DNA of 5,593 nucleotides from CAIXRL01 sp964619155 (lineage in GTDB: Bacteria; Eisenbacteria; RBG-16-71-46). Every line of letters starts with the position of its first letter. The first letter of the stretch is position 1. This document shows, one piece after another, positions 5,301 through 5,593 of the stretch. A program made the translations under genes and the position numbers. The notes under the pieces were generated by a model. That model was not told where the DNA came from. It was given only the letters and a program-made list of their open reading frames with translations, and searched no databases. Location: NCBI GenBank assembly GCA_964619155.1, contig CAZUEM010000210.1, forward strand, positions 1-5,593, written 5' to 3'.

Positions 5301-5593
5301 ATGCAGGACAAGCCGAAGAAGCGCGCCAGCACGCGCGCGGCCAGCACGACCGCCACGAGCAAGACCGCGAAGGCCACCACCGCGCGCACCGCCAAGCCGA
5401 AGACGGCCACGAAGGCCCGGGCAGCCGCCAAGAACGGGACCGCAACCGCCGTGCTCGATGCTCCGCGCATGCCGAGCCACGACGAGATCGCCGTCCGCGC
5501 CCACCTGCTCTACGAGCGGTCGGGCTTCACCCACGGCCGCGACGCCGAGTTCTGGATCGAGGCCGAGAAGCAGCTGATCGAGGAGATGAACGG
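5301..5593 (+). CDS. H1-like Lys/Ala/Thr-rich tail plus DUF2934 protein (3' end beyond window)
   Basis: 97 complete codons are visible and the frame is open at the edge. Residues 1-50 are low complexity: by my count 15 Ala, 12 Thr, 9 Lys and 4 Arg, with a single acidic residue (D3) and K-T-A-K / T-A-K-P-K-type repeats. The composition recalls histone-H1-like bacterial tails (AlgP, HctB) and suggests a disordered nucleic-acid-binding arm. Residues 58-95 match the DUF2934 pattern: an I-x-x-R-A-x-x-L-Y-E-R-S-G helix-turn (63-75), then G-R-D-A-E-F-W-I-E-A-E-K-Q-L (79-92). DUF2934 is a short two-helix domain of unknown function found in many proteobacteria and FCB-type genomes, often beside a Lys-rich tail. 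The gene is divergent from the exported protein and 221 nt away. An upstream ATG at 5277 is possible but lacks a ribosome-binding site. Domain identity is fairly sure; DNA binding is inferred from composition only. Confidence 0.85.
   Translation, partial: MQDKPKKRASTRAASTTATSKTAKATTARTAKPKTATKARAAAKNGTATAVLDAPRMPSHDEIAVRAHLLYERSGFTHGRDAEFWIEAEKQLIEEMN

Noticed and set aside
5219..5534. Two minus-strand frames antisense to the DUF2934 gene (83 and 96 codons)
   Set aside because: The hydrophobic Val/Ala translation is the complement of the Lys/Ala/Thr-rich tail. The plus-strand frame has a ribosome-binding site and a recognisable domain.
1..5593. Possible defence system, prophage, CRISPR or mobile element
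   Set aside because: No transposase, integrase, nuclease, toxin-antitoxin pair, direct-repeat array or attachment duplication is visible. The genes are housekeeping or exported-protein types.

Overview
The window is a very GC-rich bacterial chromosome segment with five genes. Four lie on the minus strand and one, truncated by the window edge, on the plus strand. Two traits suggest an uncultured FCB-group or neighbouring lineage, with Candidatus Eisenbacteria as my best guess: long stop-free shadow frames, and a secreted repeat protein that ends in fibronectin-type and FlgD/T9SS-like C-terminal domains. This placement is inferred from protein style only; no marker gene is present.

Layout from left to right. 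Positions 1-114 (minus) hold the first 38 codons of a small hydrophobic protein whose GTG start overlaps the upstream stop by 4 nt. Positions 111-935 (minus) encode an arylamine N-acetyltransferase-family protein with an intact Cys-His-Asp triad. A 93-nt gap with a perfect 12-bp GC stem-loop separates it from pepD (1029-2480, minus), an M20C aminoacyl-histidine dipeptidase with every metal and catalytic residue in place. A 124-nt gap with GC-rich palindromes precedes a large exported protein (2605-5079, minus). That protein has a signal peptide, eight ~55-residue repeats that look like an eight-bladed beta-propeller, two fibronectin-III-like domains and a C-terminal FlgD-Ig/sorting-type domain. 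A 221-nt divergent intergenic region carries overlapping inverted repeats. From 5301 (plus) a new gene begins, encoding a Lys/Ala/Thr-rich histone-H1-like tail followed by a DUF2934 domain, and it runs off the window.

Functionally this reads as ordinary chromosome and not as a defence or mobile island. There is a cytoplasmic peptidase, a cytoplasmic acetyltransferase translationally coupled to a small putative membrane protein, an exported surface or secreted repeat protein, and a divergent possibly nucleic-acid-binding protein. The nat gene and the small gene are probably one operon. pepD and the large gene point the same way, but their gaps are long enough for separate promoters. I saw no tRNA, rRNA, CRISPR, insertion sequence or attachment site. 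The most interesting items are the closed eight-repeat architecture with cysteines in register, the H1-like tail fused to DUF2934, and the palindrome cluster between the divergent genes.
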